Below, one piece after another: positions 15,897-26,817 of a stretch of DNA of 64,000 nucleotides. The notes under the pieces were generated by a model, which ran no database searches, was not told the DNA's origin, and was given only the letters and a program-made list of their open reading frames with translations. The position numbers and the translations under genes are program-made. Source of the stretch: Pseudoalteromonas rubra (lineage in GTDB: Bacteria; Pseudomonadota; Gammaproteobacteria; Enterobacterales; Alteromonadaceae); NCBI RefSeq assembly GCF_005886805.2, contig NZ_CP045429.1, positions 1,334,501 through 1,398,500 of the forward strand, given 5' to 3'. Each line of letters opens with the position of its first letter. Within the stretch, counting starts at the first letter, position 1.

Positions 15897-16988
15897 TTAA
15901 AACAACTCGATGTCAGTGGTGTTTGTACCGGTAGGTTGCTCATTTAGGATATCGATGAGGCTTGCCAGTTGTTGCTCAATCTCTTTACCGGACTCTAATT
16001 TGGTGCCCGCAGAGGATCGAGCAGCTTGTATAAGGGTAATGAGCTGTTGCTCGGCTTCCTCTGACAACTCATTGTCGATACTCATGCTGGAAAATAAGGT
16101 ATCGAGCTGCACTTCAAGATCGTCAATCAGCGTGACAATGCCCGTTTTAATGTCTGTATTTTGCGCCTTAAATTGGATAATGGTCTGGCGCAACTGCTGC
16201 TCCAATAACACCTTGTTGACGCATTGCTCCACACCATCCATTACGTAAGCGAGATAATCCCGCATAGTGCCCACTTTGTCGGCATGCACTGGCATGTTTT
16301 TAACCAGTAAAGAGGCATGACGCCAGTTAAATGCCGCCCTGTGCTTGCCAAAGGCCATGATCCTGCCAGCGCCTTGCAATGATTCCAACAATGCTGCATC
16401 GATATTCTTGGTTATCCCGTCGTCAAAAAAGCAGGGGTTGTTTTTTTGATCGCGAATAATCAACGAGCACTTCAGGCCAAACCCTCGGGTGAGCTTGAAA
16501 ACGGCCTGAGCGAGATGAGGCAAATCACCACATTGAAAACTATCCCGATAAAACCCCATCACATAACCGAGCGACGATAAATCCGACAGTGCTTTAACCG
16601 CGACTTCCTCTGCATTGCCCGGATGGGCTTTGTGTGCTTTGAGCAGCACAGAGATTTTCTTGAGTAGCTCCTGCTCATCTACTGGTTTGGCAATAAAGTC
16701 GTTACCGCCCGCATCATAGGCCTTTAAGCGCTCTTCCAATGAATTCAGATTAGAAAAAAACAAAATGGGCATAGTGTGACCAGCAAGCCTGATTTTATAG
16801 GCAGCCTCATAGCCGTTCATACGGGGCATCTGAATGTCCATTAAAATCAGATCAGGCGGACATGAATCGACCAGTTTAAGTGCGGTTTCGCCGTCCTTTG
16901 CAACCTCTGTATGATAGTGTGATGACAGCATATGTGTGTGGTATTCAACAACAAACTCGTCATCATCAACGATCAGTATGGTCTCCAT
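15897..16988 (-). CDS. Receiver-domain response regulator with unknown output
   Basis: A 363-residue protein. Residues 1-120 are a complete receiver: acidic pocket DDD near 8-10, phosphoacceptor Asp51 in LILMDIQMPRMNG, and Lys in FIAKPVDEQ. Residues 135-255 form an unfamiliar mixed domain (GYVMGFYRDSFQCGDLPHLA), and 258-350 is helical, with a likely coiled coil. No DNA-binding, GGDEF or EAL domain is visible, so it probably signals through protein contact. It is divergent from the solute-binding/hybrid kinase operon with 140 bp between, and I infer it works with that kinase. Confidence 0.85.
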   Translation of the reverse strand: METILIVDDDEFVVEYHTHMLSSHYHTEVAKDGETALKLVDSCPPDLILMDIQMPRMNGYEAAYKIRLAGHTMPILFFSNLNSLEERLKAYDAGGNDFIAKPVDEQELLKKISVLLKAHKAHPGNAEEVAVKALSDLSSLGYVMGFYRDSFQCGDLPHLAQAVFKLTRGFGLKCSLIIRDQKNNPCFFDDGITKNIDAALLESLQGAGRIMAFGKHRAAFNWRHASLLVKNMPVHADKVGTMRDYLAYVMDGVEQCVNKVLLEQQLRQTIIQFKAQNTDIKTGIVTLIDDLEVQLDTLFSSMSIDNELSEEAEQQLITLIQAARSSAGTKLESGKEIEQQLASLIDILNEQPTGTNTTDIELF

Positions 16989-17128
16989 TCAGTTCACCTG
17001 TTTAGTTTACTTCGCGCTGGCTGACAGCTTAATTACACTGCTATTTCTCTCGTCAGCCCCCAAGTTCTCAAATCAAGACTAGAATACAAAAAGAAACTTT
17101 ACCAATGACCTAATGGACGGGGCACGAA

Positions 17129-18073
17129 GTGAAATTTTTGTTGTTAGTACTCACATTTGCACTGATTGTCGGGTGTTCTGATGCGCCGCGTACCCAGCTT
17201 AGGGTAGGGTTCAATTTGTGGCCGGGCTATGAGACCCTCTATTTGGCCAAGCAAAAGGGCCTGCTGGCAGATAACATTGAGTTGGTAGAGTTACTGTCTG
17301 CCACTGACACCATGGATGCGTTTCGGCATGGCCGTATTGAAGTAGCTGCACTGACGCTGGATGAAGCACTGCTTCTGGTGTCTGAGGGTATTGCGCTCAA
17401 AATCGTATTGATTATGGATGTCTCAAATGGGGCTGATGCGGTCGTTGCCAGAGCACCGATTGCTGAATTAGCACAACTCAAAGGAAAGCGTATCGCTTAC
17501 GAGCAAACGGCCGTAGGTGCGCTGATGCTGCATGAAACACTGGATGCTGCGCATTTGACGATGGCTGACATTGAAGCGGTGCACTTACCTGTGAACCAGC
17601 ACCTTCGGGCCTTTCAGTCACATGAGGTCGATGCCGTCGTGACGTTTGAGCCGGTCACAACTCAGTTGGTCAATCAGGCGCATCATATTATTTTTGATAG
17701 TGCGCAAATTCCGGGCAAAATTGTTGATGTGTTGGTGGTTCGGACCGCACAGCTCTCTCATCATTTTGATGCCCTACAAACACTTATTTCTGCTCAGTTT
17801 TCAGCCCTCGCTTTTATAAAAGGTAATCCTGAAACAGCTGCGCAATTGATGTCTCCCAGACTTGGATTACAGCCCAATGAACTATTGGCAGCACTTGATG
17901 GGATAGCATTGGCCGATATGCCTACCAATCGTGACTTGTTGGTGGGTACAGGCACACTCCCTCCCTTGCAAGTTACTGCTGACCAGCTGCTAGCTGTTTT
18001 ACTCGAGCATAATATGATTGCACAAATTAACGATGTCGATGATTTGGTTGACGCGAGGTTTGTGACTCAATGA
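17129..18073 (+). CDS. Lipoprotein solute-binding protein (SsuA/THI5-like), kinase-linked
   Basis: A 314-residue periplasmic binding protein with a lipobox (LIVGCSDA) at residues 13-20. The mature protein opens with RVGFNLWPGYETLYLAKQKGL, the typical start of the SsuA/NMT1/THI5 type that binds sulfonates, nitrate or pyrimidine precursors. The start is GTG 17129. The stop overlaps the hybrid kinase start by 4 bp (ATGA) and no permease or ATPase is near, so it more likely presents a ligand to the kinase than feeds a transporter. The ligand is unknown. Confidence 0.85.
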   Translation: MKFLLLVLTFALIVGCSDAPRTQLRVGFNLWPGYETLYLAKQKGLLADNIELVELLSATDTMDAFRHGRIEVAALTLDEALLLVSEGIALKIVLIMDVSNGADAVVARAPIAELAQLKGKRIAYEQTAVGALMLHETLDAAHLTMADIEAVHLPVNQHLRAFQSHEVDAVVTFEPVTTQLVNQAHHIIFDSAQIPGKIVDVLVVRTAQLSHHFDALQTLISAQFSALAFIKGNPETAAQLMSPRLGLQPNELLAALDGIALADMPTNRDLLVGTGTLPPLQVTADQLLAVLLEHNMIAQINDVDDLVDARFVTQ

Positions 18074-21000
18074 GACGCCCGGGTGTGCCAACGTCCCTGG
18101 CATTTTGGGTACCTGTGGGGATATTAGTGCTTTGCTTCGCAGTACTGAGCCTGAGCACTATGGTTATTTATACGGGGAGTCGGGATGCAGCTCAATCAAG
18201 CCACAAATCACATGCTAATTACCTGCTACTGACATTGAAACGTCATGTCGAAGTGAACCTGAGTTCGAATAAAGCTGAGGAAATTCGGCATGATTTATCT
18301 ATTATCGGCACGGTTCCGGAAGTTGCAAACATTGCGGTAGCTGATGAGGCGGGGAAAATATTATTCAGCAACCAGTTTGCTGATATAGGCAAATCGTTAC
18401 AAGACGTGGCCAGTCACCACACCGGTCAGGCGTTTAAAATCGCGCTGACTAACAACATGCCGTCAATGGTGTTCTCGGCGGACCATAACACACTTGAAGC
18501 GTTGCAAAGCTTTGCCTTGCCCTCTGACACTGAGATTCGTTCTACCCGTCGTGGGTTGATTTACTTAGATTATAATCTGGCATTGAGTGAGCAAATGCTG
18601 TGGCGCAATATTCGCCTGAATCTGGCGTTGATGTGGGCAGGCTGTGGTGGGTTGATCTTAATGGTGATGGTACTGTTAAGGAAAGGCGTTATTGCGCCAT
18701 TGGGGGAGCTGGCCAGACAGGCGACTTTACTTGCAGATGGCACTTATACACATCAGAGCGTACGTTATGGGTTTAAAGAAATTGCAACGCTGACAGAGAC
18801 ATTTAACTGGGCTTCCAGTGCTATTAGTGAGCACATTGCACAATTGGACAAAAATAAGTGCGAGCTTGAATCCAGAGTCAAGTTACGCACTGCGGAATTG
18901 CAAAGTGCCAACCTGAATTATGAGCAGGCACAAAAAATGGCTCGTCTCGGTCGCTGGGAGCTCGAATTGGAAAGTGGTTTGGTACATTTATCTCAAGAGG
19001 CCTACGATATCATTGGAGCGTCACCCGCACAGCCTGTGACGTTAAGTACATTGTTTGGCCACACAGATGTTGTATCTGAGCCTGCGTTACAGGCTATTTT
19101 TGATAAGCAGCAACAGCACCATGACTTTAATTATGAGCTGCAAAGCGACGACGCATGCCGTTTCATTCGACTCGTCGCTGAGCGATGTGAAGACAGTAAT
19201 ACCGGACACTACAAAATGGTCGGTATTGTTCAGGACATATCGGAGCAGATGCACAAAGAGCTGTCGCTGATAGAAAATCAGGCGATGACGCGGGCCATCA
19301 TAGATACAGCTGCGGATGCCATTATAGTGATTAATATGCAAGGAGAAGTACAGGAGTTTAGCCCGGCGGCGGTGGAGATGTTTGGCTATGCGCCTGATGA
19401 AGTATTGGGTAAAAATCTGCGAATGTTGATGCCTGAGCCCTATCGAAGTAGCCATGATCAGTATATGCAAAATTACTTTGATACCGGCGTAAAAAAAGTC
19501 ATCGATAATAAGCGTGAAGTGACAGCACGCAATAAAAGTGGCCGGTGCTTTCCCATCGACCTGGCTGTTGCCGAAACTAAGGTGGGAGAGGCTAATTATT
19601 TCACTGCCATTATACGTGATATTACGGAACGTAAAGAGGCAGAGCAAAGGCTCCTGGAAGCGATGCAGGCCGCTCAAAGTGCGACCCGTGCGAAGTCGGA
19701 GTTTCTCGCCAACATGTCTCATGAAATTCGCACCCCTATGCATGCGATAACTGGATTAACGCATCTGGCACTCAAAATGGATGCGCCTCCCAAAATGCAT
19801 AACTATCTGAAAAAGATACGTTATGCAGCAGATAACCTGCTGGTACTTCTGAATGACATTTTGGACATTTCTAAGATAGAGGCAGGTAAACTGAGTGTGG
19901 AGTCTGTTCCGTTTGGTTTGCAGACTTTGATTGAGCATGTCTGTGGTTTGATTGCGGCCCGGGTTGACGAGAAACAACTGAGCTTTGAGGTAAAGCAAGA
20001 CCCTCAACTGCCTGAAGTCCTTATGGGGGATGCGCTCAGGCTCAGTCAGGTATTGCTAAATTTGCTCAGTAACGCAATCAAATTCACCCCCCATTTTGGC
20101 CGTATCACCCTGCAATTGACTGCAAAAGCGTCGACAAAATCCAATGCTCAGATACTATTCTGCGTGTCTGATACCGGCATCGGTATTTCACCGAGTCAGC
20201 TGCAAACTTTGTTTGCCCCGTTTACTCAGGCTGACGCTTCTACCACCCGACAATATGGAGGGACTGGCCTGGGTCTGGCGATCAGTAAAAACCTGGTGAA
20301 ACTCATGGGGGGCAGGGTTTGGTGTGAGAGTAGCGAAGGAGAAGGTGCACGTTTCTTTGTCGAGATTACATTTCCAGTTGGTGAGACTGCAACAGAACCG
20401 GGCGTACAAATCGGTGCCAAAATTGAGCCTGGGGCAGTATCAGCAGTACTTGAAAGGGCAACTGTGTTATTGGTGGAAGATAATGATATTAATCGGGAAA
20501 TCGCACAGGAGATACTAACTGATGTGGGTATGCAGGTGTTCACGGCGGAACACGGAGAGGAAGCGCTGGAGCGGGTACGTGAAGCGGATGTTGATTTGAT
20601 TCTAATGGACTGTCAGATGCCCGTGATGGATGGATACACCGCGACCCGGGAGATTAGAAAAATACCGACTTATCGCCAGGTGCCAATTATTGCCCTGACG
20701 GCGAATGTGATGCACCATGATTTGCAAGAGATAAAAGCGTGTGGCATGGACGATCACATCGCCAAACCAATTAATGTTGAGCTGGCTTATCAAAAGATTT
20801 ACCAATGGCTGTGTCGTCAATCCCAGCTAAGTATGCCTGAGGGGCTCGTTGTTATGGAGCCTGTGAAGCCTTACTCGATCGTAACCGAGCCGATGGCATC
20901 ACATGAAAGTGCAGAGAGTGATTTGCTTGATATGGCGCAGGGTCTTAAGCATGTTAATGGCAACAGAGACTTTTATCGTAAAATGTCCGATAAGTTTATT

Positions 21001-21261
21001 GTGGCACAAAGCACGTTTTGCACGCGCCTTGAACAAAGCTTGCAGGAGAAAGATATTGAAGCGGCTGCCAGAATGGCACACACATTGAAAGGACAAGCTG
21101 GATACCTTGGGTTGTTGCGCTGTGCTGAGCTTGCGGCGCAGCTGGAGCAGTCAATTACGCAACAAACATCGCAGCAGGCGAGTTTGCTTGAGGCGCTGGA
21201 TGCCGTTTTGGCACGTTCTTGCCAGATGCTAAAAGCCGCATTGGCAGAGCCTGATGTGTGA
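18070..21261 (+). CDS. Hybrid sensor histidine kinase (HAMP-PAS-PAS-HisKA-HATPase-REC-Hpt)
   Basis: A 1063-residue inner-membrane hybrid kinase. Layout: membrane segment about 11-33, periplasmic domain to about 175, second membrane segment 182-204, HAMP, two PAS domains (about 285-395 and 400-520), HisKA with His551 in [10 protein letters not shown], HATPase with NAIKF and [13 protein letters not shown] with Asp847 ([14 protein letters not shown]), and Hpt with His1004 ([12 protein letters not shown]). The second PAS contains [13 protein letters not shown] and KREVTAR, like the haem PAS of FixL, including its His. It is co-translated with the lipoprotein binding protein. A phosphorelay to the divergent receiver protein is plausible. 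Confidence 0.93.
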   Translation: MRRPGVPTSLAFWVPVGILVLCFAVLSLSTMVIYTGSRDAAQSSHKSHANYLLLTLKRHVEVNLSSNKAEEIRHDLSIIGTVPEVANIAVADEAGKILFSNQFADIGKSLQDVASHHTGQAFKIALTNNMPSMVFSADHNTLEALQSFALPSDTEIRSTRRGLIYLDYNLALSEQMLWRNIRLNLALMWAGCGGLILMVMVLLRKGVIAPLGELARQATLLADGTYTHQSVRYGFKEIATLTETFNWASSAISEHIAQLDKNKCELESRVKLRTAELQSANLNYEQAQKMARLGRWELELESGLVHLSQEAYDIIGASPAQPVTLSTLFGHTDVVSEPALQAIFDKQQQHHDFNYELQSDDACRFIRLVAERCEDSNTGHYKMVGIVQDISEQMHKELSLIENQAMTRAIIDTAADAIIVINMQGEVQEFSPAAVEMFGYAPDEVLGKNLRMLMPEPYRSSHDQYMQNYFDTGVKKVIDNKREVTARNKSGRCFPIDLAVAETKVGEANYFTAIIRDITERKEAEQRLLEAMQAAQSATRAKSEFLANMSHEIRTPMHAITGLTHLALKMDAPPKMHNYLKKIRYAADNLLVLLNDILDISKIEAGKLSVESVPFGLQTLIEHVCGLIAARVDEKQLSFEVKQDPQLPEVLMGDALRLSQVLLNLLSNAIKFTPHFGRITLQLTAKASTKSNAQILFCVSDTGIGISPSQLQTLFAPFTQADASTTRQYGGTGLGLAISKNLVKLMGGRVWCESSEGEGARFFVEITFPVGETATEPGVQIGAKIEPGAVSAVLERATVLLVEDNDINREIAQEILTDVGMQVFTAEHGEEALERVREADVDLILMDCQMPVMDGYTATREIRKIPTYRQVPIIALTANVMHHDLQEIKACGMDDHIAKPINVELAYQKIYQWLCRQSQLSMPEGLVVMEPVKPYSIVTEPMASHESAESDLLDMAQGLKHVNGNRDFYRKMSDKFIVAQSTFCTRLEQSLQEKDIEAAARMAHTLKGQAGYLGLLRCAELAAQLEQSITQQTSQQASLLEALDAVLARSCQMLKAALAEPDV

Positions 21262-21272
21262 ATTTTAATTTT

Positions 21273-21321
21273 AGACGGCTAAACATCTAGAAGTTGAAAT
21301 TTATTCCCATTGCTTCATAAT
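21273..21321 (+). promoter_or_regulatory. metA promoter with three MetJ boxes
   Basis: Three consecutive 8-bp boxes follow the MetJ consensus AGACGTCT: agacggct (21273, 7 of 8), aaacatct (21281, 6 of 8), agaagttg (21289, 5 of 8). The third overlaps a -35 ttgaaa (21294-21299), which is 16 bp from a -10 cataat (21316-21321). MetJ with S-adenosylmethionine should repress metA and the following metH genes here. The -10 also rules out the in-frame ATG at 21320 as start. Confidence 0.75.
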
Positions 21322-21373
21322 GTCGCTGGAAAGTGGATCGCGCTACGGAGATCCAGTCACTGAGGGGAATACC

Positions 21374-22321
21374 ATGCCAATCACAGTAACCGACGATTTA
21401 CCTGCCATCAGCCATTTACGCCATGAGAATGTTTTTGTGATGCCGCAAAGTCGCGCCAGCACGCAGGAGATCCGGCCAATGCGGCTGGCCATACTCAATC
21501 TGATGCCGAATAAAGTAGAAACTGAAGTACAGTTTATTCGCCTGTTGGCGAATTCGCCGCTTCAGGTTAATGTTGATCTGTTGCGCCTGGATACTCACCG
21601 TAGTTCAGAAAATTCTGAGCAACACCTCAATATGTTTTATCGCTACTTCTCCGATGTAAGAAAAGAAAACTATGATGCGCTGATTGTCACAGGTGCGCCA
21701 CTTGCGCACCTTGAGTACGAAGACGTGACCTATTGGGAAGAGTTACAGGCATTCTTCGACTGGGCCGAGCATCATGTAACGTCGACCCTGTTCTCCTGCT
21801 GGGCAGCGCATGCAGGCTTGTTCCACCATCACGGCCTGAAACGTGAGTTGAAAAAAGACAAACTATGTGGGGTGTTTCGTCATCAGTGTTACTTTGAACA
21901 CGGCGCTTTGACGCGCGGGTTTGACGATGAATTTTTGGTACCCCACTCACGCTATGGACATATTGAGGCCAGTCAAATTGATGCGTGTGAGGAGCTGGTG
22001 ACGCTGGCGGGGTCCGAGCGAGTTGGCGCTTATTTAATTAAAAATGTGTCGGGTAGCCAGGTTTATATTACTGGACACCCTGAATATGATGCCGATACCC
22101 TCAGTAAAGAGTATTTCCGCGATTGCGAAAAAGGCCCGGATGCGCCGAAGCCGGAGAACTACTTTCCAAAAGATGACGCGTCTGCAAAGCCATCCAAGAC
22201 ATGGCAAAGCCATGCTTTTTTGTTATTCTCCAACTGGTTAAACTACTATGTTTACCAGACTACTCCGTACGATATTAATCTGGTTAGCCAGGATGTTAGG
22301 ACTAACAATTATGCCGAATAA
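21374..22321 (+). CDS. metA: Homoserine O-succinyltransferase
   Basis: A 315-residue cytosolic enzyme that acylates homoserine with succinyl-CoA, the first committed step of methionine synthesis. It aligns with E. coli MetA without gaps over the first half: [28 protein letters not shown], catalytic Cys142 in [20 protein letters not shown], and the His/Glu of [10 protein letters not shown]; ends [17 protein letters not shown] 21374 has GAGGGG upstream. The stop overlaps the metH N-terminal gene by 11 bp, so the three methionine genes are one operon. Succinyl against acetyl specificity cannot be told from sequence by eye. Confidence 0.96.
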   Translation: MPITVTDDLPAISHLRHENVFVMPQSRASTQEIRPMRLAILNLMPNKVETEVQFIRLLANSPLQVNVDLLRLDTHRSSENSEQHLNMFYRYFSDVRKENYDALIVTGAPLAHLEYEDVTYWEELQAFFDWAEHHVTSTLFSCWAAHAGLFHHHGLKRELKKDKLCGVFRHQCYFEHGALTRGFDDEFLVPHSRYGHIEASQIDACEELVTLAGSERVGAYLIKNVSGSQVYITGHPEYDADTLSKEYFRDCEKGPDAPKPENYFPKDDASAKPSKTWQSHAFLLFSNWLNYYVYQTTPYDINLVSQDVRTNNYAE

Positions 22322-23399
22322 ACATATCACCACTGCGGCCGACGGCGCAGCCATTGCTGAGGCGCTAAAAACGGCCATGCAACAGCGTATTTTGATCCTC
22401 GATGGGGCCATGGGCACCATGATTCAAAAACATAAGTTTGAGGAAGAGGACTATCGGGGCGAGCGCTTTAAAGACTGGCATGTATTGATCAAAGGTAACA
22501 ATGACCTGCTCAGCCTGACTCAACCTGAGGTGATCCGTCAGATCCACCGCGAATATCTTGAAGCGGGTGCGGACATTATTGAAACGAATACTTTTAATGC
22601 CACCACCATTTCGATGGAAGACTATGACATGGCCAGCCTGAGCCGTGAGATCAACGTCGAATCGGCCCGGCTTGCACGCGCAGTATGTGATGAGTTCACT
22701 GCTAAAGACCCTGGTAAGCCGCGTTATGTGGCCGGTGTTTTGGGGCCGACTTCAAAAACCTGCTCTATTTCACCTGATGTGAACGATCCGGGTTATCGGA
22801 ATGTGTCGTTTGATCAGCTGGTGGAAGCGTATATTGAATCTACGGAAGCCTTGATTGAAGGCGGCGCGGATCTGATCCTGATTGAAACCATCTTCGACAC
22901 GCTTAACGCCAAAGCGGCAGCGTACGGGGTGGAAGAAGCGTTTGAGCGAACCGGTATCACTTTGCCGGTGATGATCTCCGGTACTATCACGGATGCGTCG
23001 GGGCGTACTCTGTCGGGCCAGACAACCGAAGCGTTTTACAACTCTATTCGTCATATTAAACCTATCTCTATTGGTTTGAATTGTGCGCTGGGTCCCGACT
23101 TGTTACGTGCTTATGTCGAGGAATTGTCGCGGGTATGCGAAACCTACACGTCCGTGCACCCTAACGCCGGCTTGCCGAATGAATTTGGTGAGTATGATCT
23201 CGAAGCCGATGACATGGCAAAGGAAATCATCGACTGGGGTAAAGAAGGCTTTATCAATATCGTCGGTGGCTGCTGTGGTACCACGCCTGAACATATTAGC
23301 GCCTTTGTAAATGGACTCAAGCAGGTCGCGCCGCGTACCTTACCTGAGCTTGAAGTCAGAATGCGCTTGGCGGGCCTTGAAGCCTGTAATCTTAATTAG
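22311..23399 (+). CDS. metH: Methionine synthase, separate homocysteine-binding subunit
   Basis: A 362-residue protein equal to the first domain of cobalamin-dependent methionine synthase. It should bind zinc and activate homocysteine for methyl transfer. It shows [14 protein letters not shown] at the start, the first Zn ligand in GLNCALG, and the Cys pair in [12 protein letters not shown]. It ends in LAGLEACN, exactly the linker before the folate domain of the full-length E. coli enzyme (1227 residues). ATG 22311 overlaps metA by 11 bp; an in-frame ATG at 22248 lies deep inside metA. The next domains follow as a separate gene 11 bp on. Confidence 0.93.
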   Translation: MPNKHITTAADGAAIAEALKTAMQQRILILDGAMGTMIQKHKFEEEDYRGERFKDWHVLIKGNNDLLSLTQPEVIRQIHREYLEAGADIIETNTFNATTISMEDYDMASLSREINVESARLARAVCDEFTAKDPGKPRYVAGVLGPTSKTCSISPDVNDPGYRNVSFDQLVEAYIESTEALIEGGADLILIETIFDTLNAKAAAYGVEEAFERTGITLPVMISGTITDASGRTLSGQTTEAFYNSIRHIKPISIGLNCALGPDLLRAYVEELSRVCETYTSVHPNAGLPNEFGEYDLEADDMAKEIIDWGKEGFINIVGGCCGTTPEHISAFVNGLKQVAPRTLPELEVRMRLAGLEACNLN

Positions 23400-23410
23400 G
23401 AAGTACTGAT

Positions 23411-26041
23411 ATGACGCAATCTACAGCCATTTTTACCAACGTCGGTGAAAGAACCAATGTTACCGGCTCGGCGCGTTTTAAGCGTTTGATCCTGGAAGAA
23501 GATTACGAAACAGCACTTGATGTGGCGCGCAGCCAGGTCGAGAACGGCGCCCAGGTGATCGACATCAATATGGATGAAGCGATGCTGGACTCTAAGGCCG
23601 CCATGGTTAAGTTTTTGAACCTGATTGCCTCGGAGCCGGATATTTCCCGTGTGCCAATCATGGTTGACTCATCCAAATGGGAAGTGATTGAAGCGGGCCT
23701 GAAGTGTATTCAGGGTAAGGCTATTGTTAACTCCATCTCGCTGAAAGAGGGCCGTGAGCCGTTTGAGCGCCAGGCGAAAATCATTAAGCGCTTTGGCGCG
23801 GCAGTGGTGGTCATGGCATTTGACGAAACGGGCCAGGCCGAAACGGCCGACCGCAAGTTTGAGATCTGTGAGCGCTCTTATCGCATTTTGGTGGATGAAT
23901 TGGGCTTCCCGCCTGAAGACATTATTTTTGACCCCAATATCTTTGCTGTTGCGACCGGTATTGAAGAGCACGACAATTATGCGGTCGAGTTTATTGAAGG
24001 CACGCGACGTATCAAGCAGAACCTGCTGCACTGTAAAGTGTCGGGCGGGGTGTCGAACGTGTCTTTCTCATTTCGGGGCAATAACCCGGTGCGTGAGGCC
24101 ATTCACTCGGTATTTCTGTACCACGCCATTCAGGCCGGTATGGATATGGGGATAGTGAATGCAGGTCAGTTGACGGTATACGATGATATTCCGGATGAAC
24201 TGCGCAAAGCCGTTGAAGACGTGGTCCTCAACACTGACCCCGGCGCCGGTGAGCGTCTGGTAGAGATAGCGCCAAATTACTCAGGAATGGCACAGGCTGA
24301 GAAAGCGGAAGATCAGGAATGGCGTAGTTGGCCTGTGGCCAAACGCCTGGAGCATGCGCTGGTTAAAGGCATTACTGAATTTATTGAAGAAGACACCGAA
24401 GCTTGTCGTCAGCAGTTTGATAAACCCATTGAAGTGATTGAAGGTCCTTTGATGGACGGCATGAATGTGGTCGGCGACTTATTTGGTGCCGGTAAAATGT
24501 TCCTGCCTCAGGTGGTTAAATCTGCACGCGTGATGAAGCGAGCGGTGGCCTATCTAGACCCTTATATTGAGGCTGAGAAGCAGGCCGGCTCAAGCAACGG
24601 TAAGATCATCATGGCCACGGTCAAGGGCGATGTTCATGACATAGGTAAAAACATTGTCGGTGTGGTGCTGCAGTGTAATAACTACGAAGTTGTAGATTTA
24701 GGCGTGATGGTGCCGGCAGAAAAAATCCTGCAAACGGCCATTGATGAAAATGCCGATGCTATAGGTTTGTCGGGTTTGATCACGCCTTCGCTGGACGAAA
24801 TGGTGCACGTGGCGAAAGAGATGACGCGTCGTGGTTTTGAGATCCCATTGCTTATTGGCGGTGCAACCACGTCGAAGGCACATACCGCGGTGAAGATTGA
24901 GCCGCAGTATGATAAAGGCGTCGTTTATGTGAATAATGCCAGCCGTGCGGTTGGTGTGGTTTCCAGCCTGCTTAGTGCTACACAAAAGCCGGTATTTTTG
25001 GAAAAAACCGCCAGTGAATACGTCAAGGTACGTGAACAACAGGCGCGTAAAAAGCCTCGTTCCAAGCCGGTGACGCTGGCGCGTGCACGTGACAACGCCG
25101 TTAAGCTGGACTGGGACAATTACACCCCGCCTGTGCCTAAAAAGCTCGGTATTACCGAGTTTAAAGATGTCAGTATTGCCACTTTACGTGAATACATAGA
25201 CTGGACGCCGTTTTTCATGACCTGGACACTGGCGGGCAAATATCCGCGTATTCTGGAAGATGAAGTCGTGGGTGAAGAAGCGAAGAAACTCTTTGCCGAT
25301 GCAAACGCCATGCTAGATGAGTTAACCGCCAAAGGCAGCTTGCAACCACTGGGTGTGATTGGTCTGTTTCCGGCCAACCGGGTAGGGGATGACATAGAAA
25401 TTTATCGTGATGAAAGTCGTGAGGAAGTCCTTCTAAGATCTTGCCAGCTACGTCAGCAAACCGAGAAAACTGATTTTCCTAACTACTGTCTGGCTGATTA
25501 TGTTGCACCAAAAGGCACGCCGGACTATTTTGGGGCGTTTGCCGTTACGGGGGGTCTGGAAGAAGATGATCTGGCGGATGTATTCGAACAGCAGCAGGAT
25601 GATTACAATAAGATCATGGTAAAAGCGGTTGCAGACCGCCTGGCTGAGGCTTTTGCAGAATACCTTCATGAACAGGTTCGTAAGCAGTATTGGGGTTTTG
25701 CCAGTGATGAAAACCTCAGTAATGAGCAGCTGATCCGTGAGAATTATCAGGGGATCCGACCTGCGCCTGGCTATCCTGCTTGCCCAGAGCACACCGAGAA
25801 AGACAAGATCTGGCAATTACTGGATGTGGAAAACCGTATCGGTATGAAACTGACCAGCTCATATGCCATGTGGCCCGGTGCTGCGGTATCTGGCTGGTAT
25901 TTCTCCCACCCAGACTCCAAGTATTTTGCGGTAGCGGCTATCCAGCAAGATCAGGTTGAAGACTATGCCAAACGCAGCAATATGACGTTGGCTGAAGCCG
26001 AACGCTGGTTGTCACCTAACTTAGGATACGAGCCACAATAG
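23411..26041 (+). CDS. metH: Methionine synthase, folate/B12/activation subunit
   Basis: An 876-residue protein with the rest of MetH: pterin-binding domain ([28 protein letters not shown]) at 1-290, helical cap and cobalamin domain with the axial His409 in DVHDIGKN, plus GLSGLITPS and GGATTSKAH at 290-560, and the AdoMet reactivation domain ([23 protein letters not shown]) at 560-876. It starts at ATG 23411 with AGGAAG upstream and lines up with E. coli MetH right after the homocysteine domain. Together with the 22311 product it makes a complete enzyme in two chains. Confidence 0.95.
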   Translation: MTQSTAIFTNVGERTNVTGSARFKRLILEEDYETALDVARSQVENGAQVIDINMDEAMLDSKAAMVKFLNLIASEPDISRVPIMVDSSKWEVIEAGLKCIQGKAIVNSISLKEGREPFERQAKIIKRFGAAVVVMAFDETGQAETADRKFEICERSYRILVDELGFPPEDIIFDPNIFAVATGIEEHDNYAVEFIEGTRRIKQNLLHCKVSGGVSNVSFSFRGNNPVREAIHSVFLYHAIQAGMDMGIVNAGQLTVYDDIPDELRKAVEDVVLNTDPGAGERLVEIAPNYSGMAQAEKAEDQEWRSWPVAKRLEHALVKGITEFIEEDTEACRQQFDKPIEVIEGPLMDGMNVVGDLFGAGKMFLPQVVKSARVMKRAVAYLDPYIEAEKQAGSSNGKIIMATVKGDVHDIGKNIVGVVLQCNNYEVVDLGVMVPAEKILQTAIDENADAIGLSGLITPSLDEMVHVAKEMTRRGFEIPLLIGGATTSKAHTAVKIEPQYDKGVVYVNNASRAVGVVSSLLSATQKPVFLEKTASEYVKVREQQARKKPRSKPVTLARARDNAVKLDWDNYTPPVPKKLGITEFKDVSIATLREYIDWTPFFMTWTLAGKYPRILEDEVVGEEAKKLFADANAMLDELTAKGSLQPLGVIGLFPANRVGDDIEIYRDESREEVLLRSCQLRQQTEKTDFPNYCLADYVAPKGTPDYFGAFAVTGGLEEDDLADVFEQQQDDYNKIMVKAVADRLAEAFAEYLHEQVRKQYWGFASDENLSNEQLIRENYQGIRPAPGYPACPEHTEKDKIWQLLDVENRIGMKLTSSYAMWPGAAVSGWYFSHPDSKYFAVAAIQQDQVEDYAKRSNMTLAEAERWLSPNLGYEPQ

Positions 26042-26050
26042 TGGACAATA

Positions 26051-26080
26051 AAAAGTAAGGGCCGATAGGTCCTTACTTTT
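26051..26080 (+). terminator. Terminator of the metA-metH operon
   Basis: Arms aaaagtaagg (26051-26060) and ccttactttt (26071-26080), 10 bp each, just after the stop at 26041. It closes the methionine operon. Confidence 0.85.
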
Positions 26081-26141
26081 AGCCAAAAAAACAACCGTTT
26101 TTCTTGCATTTTTTTTATTATTTCGTTATTATTGCTCTCTT

Positions 26142-26167
26142 GCTTTAAATAATCTCTTATTTAAAGC
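26142..26167. other. AT-rich hairpin in the 26,081-26,463 gap
   Basis: Perfect 11-bp arms gctttaaataa and ttatttaaagc with loop tctc. The surrounding 26,081-26,463 is AT-rich with T-runs and holds no frame I can support. The hairpin could be a terminator or part of an RNA leader for the small gene at 26464. I see no other structure there. Confidence 0.4.
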
Positions 26168-26463
26168 GTCATAGAAGTAATGCCCTCTTGCCTTGATCCA
26201 GTAAGCCCGCATTAAAAATTAAGAAGTAGAGCTTATTATAGTCAGGCGATATACCACTGCAGTTACCCCACCGGGGTCGTTGTGAATGCAGCTATTAAGA
26301 TCGCCAGTACCATTTCCTTTTAAGCGCGCGTCGGTTTGTTGACTCCAAAGTGTCGAAAAATTGATCGCAGATTTTTTCAGGTATGGTATCAAACTGTCAT
26401 AAAGCTCGTTTATTGTTTAAAGCGATAGCCGACAGGCTGCGCATTATAAAAGTGAGTTTTATT

Positions 26464-26634
26464 ATGTCTTATACATACAACGGAACAGAGATCCGTGTTG
26501 AGCAACCAATTCGCTCAATTTCGGTCAACAAATCAAAAGTCGTTTTTGCTGATGGCTCAGGCCGCAAACAAACGCAATTTTCAAGTGGCAGCGAAGCGCG
26601 TCACTTTATCAATTGGTTGACTCGTGTCTGCTAA
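26464..26634 (+). CDS. Small hypothetical protein, 56 residues
   Basis: A 56-residue protein beginning MSYTYNGTEIRVEQPIRS and ending HFINWLTRVC. It has no signal peptide; strands alternate in the first half (ISVNKSKVVFADG) and a helix follows. An in-frame ATG at 26383 would add 27 residues, but its codons look non-coding. The gene is flanked by long non-coding stretches and by its own terminator at 26662. I do not recognise the family; a small beta-alpha cytosolic protein is all that can be said. Confidence 0.65.
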   Translation: MSYTYNGTEIRVEQPIRSISVNKSKVVFADGSGRKQTQFSSGSEARHFINWLTRVC

Positions 26635-26661
26635 GTAATACCGCAGCACCAATCAATACCG

Positions 26662-26703
26662 AACGCCGAGGTGACTGATAAGTTACGTCGGCGTTTTGCT
26701 TTT
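26662..26703 (+). terminator. Terminator after the small gene
   Basis: Arms aacgccgaggtgac and gttacgtcggcgtt (with small mismatches) followed by ttgcttttt. It ends the single-gene unit at 26464. Confidence 0.75.
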
Positions 26704-26817
26704 TATACATTGCGCTGATGCGCGTTGTGGTGTATTTTTTCGTAGTTTTCACGGGGACATTGCCGTGAATGCATCAATCGTGTGAAAACATTATAATAAC
26801 GAAAAAGGAAGCCAACA

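Noticed and set aside
19087..19743. 218-codon minus-strand frame inside the hybrid kinase gene
   Set aside because: Antisense to well-supported PAS and HisKA coding; low-complexity His/Arg-rich product.
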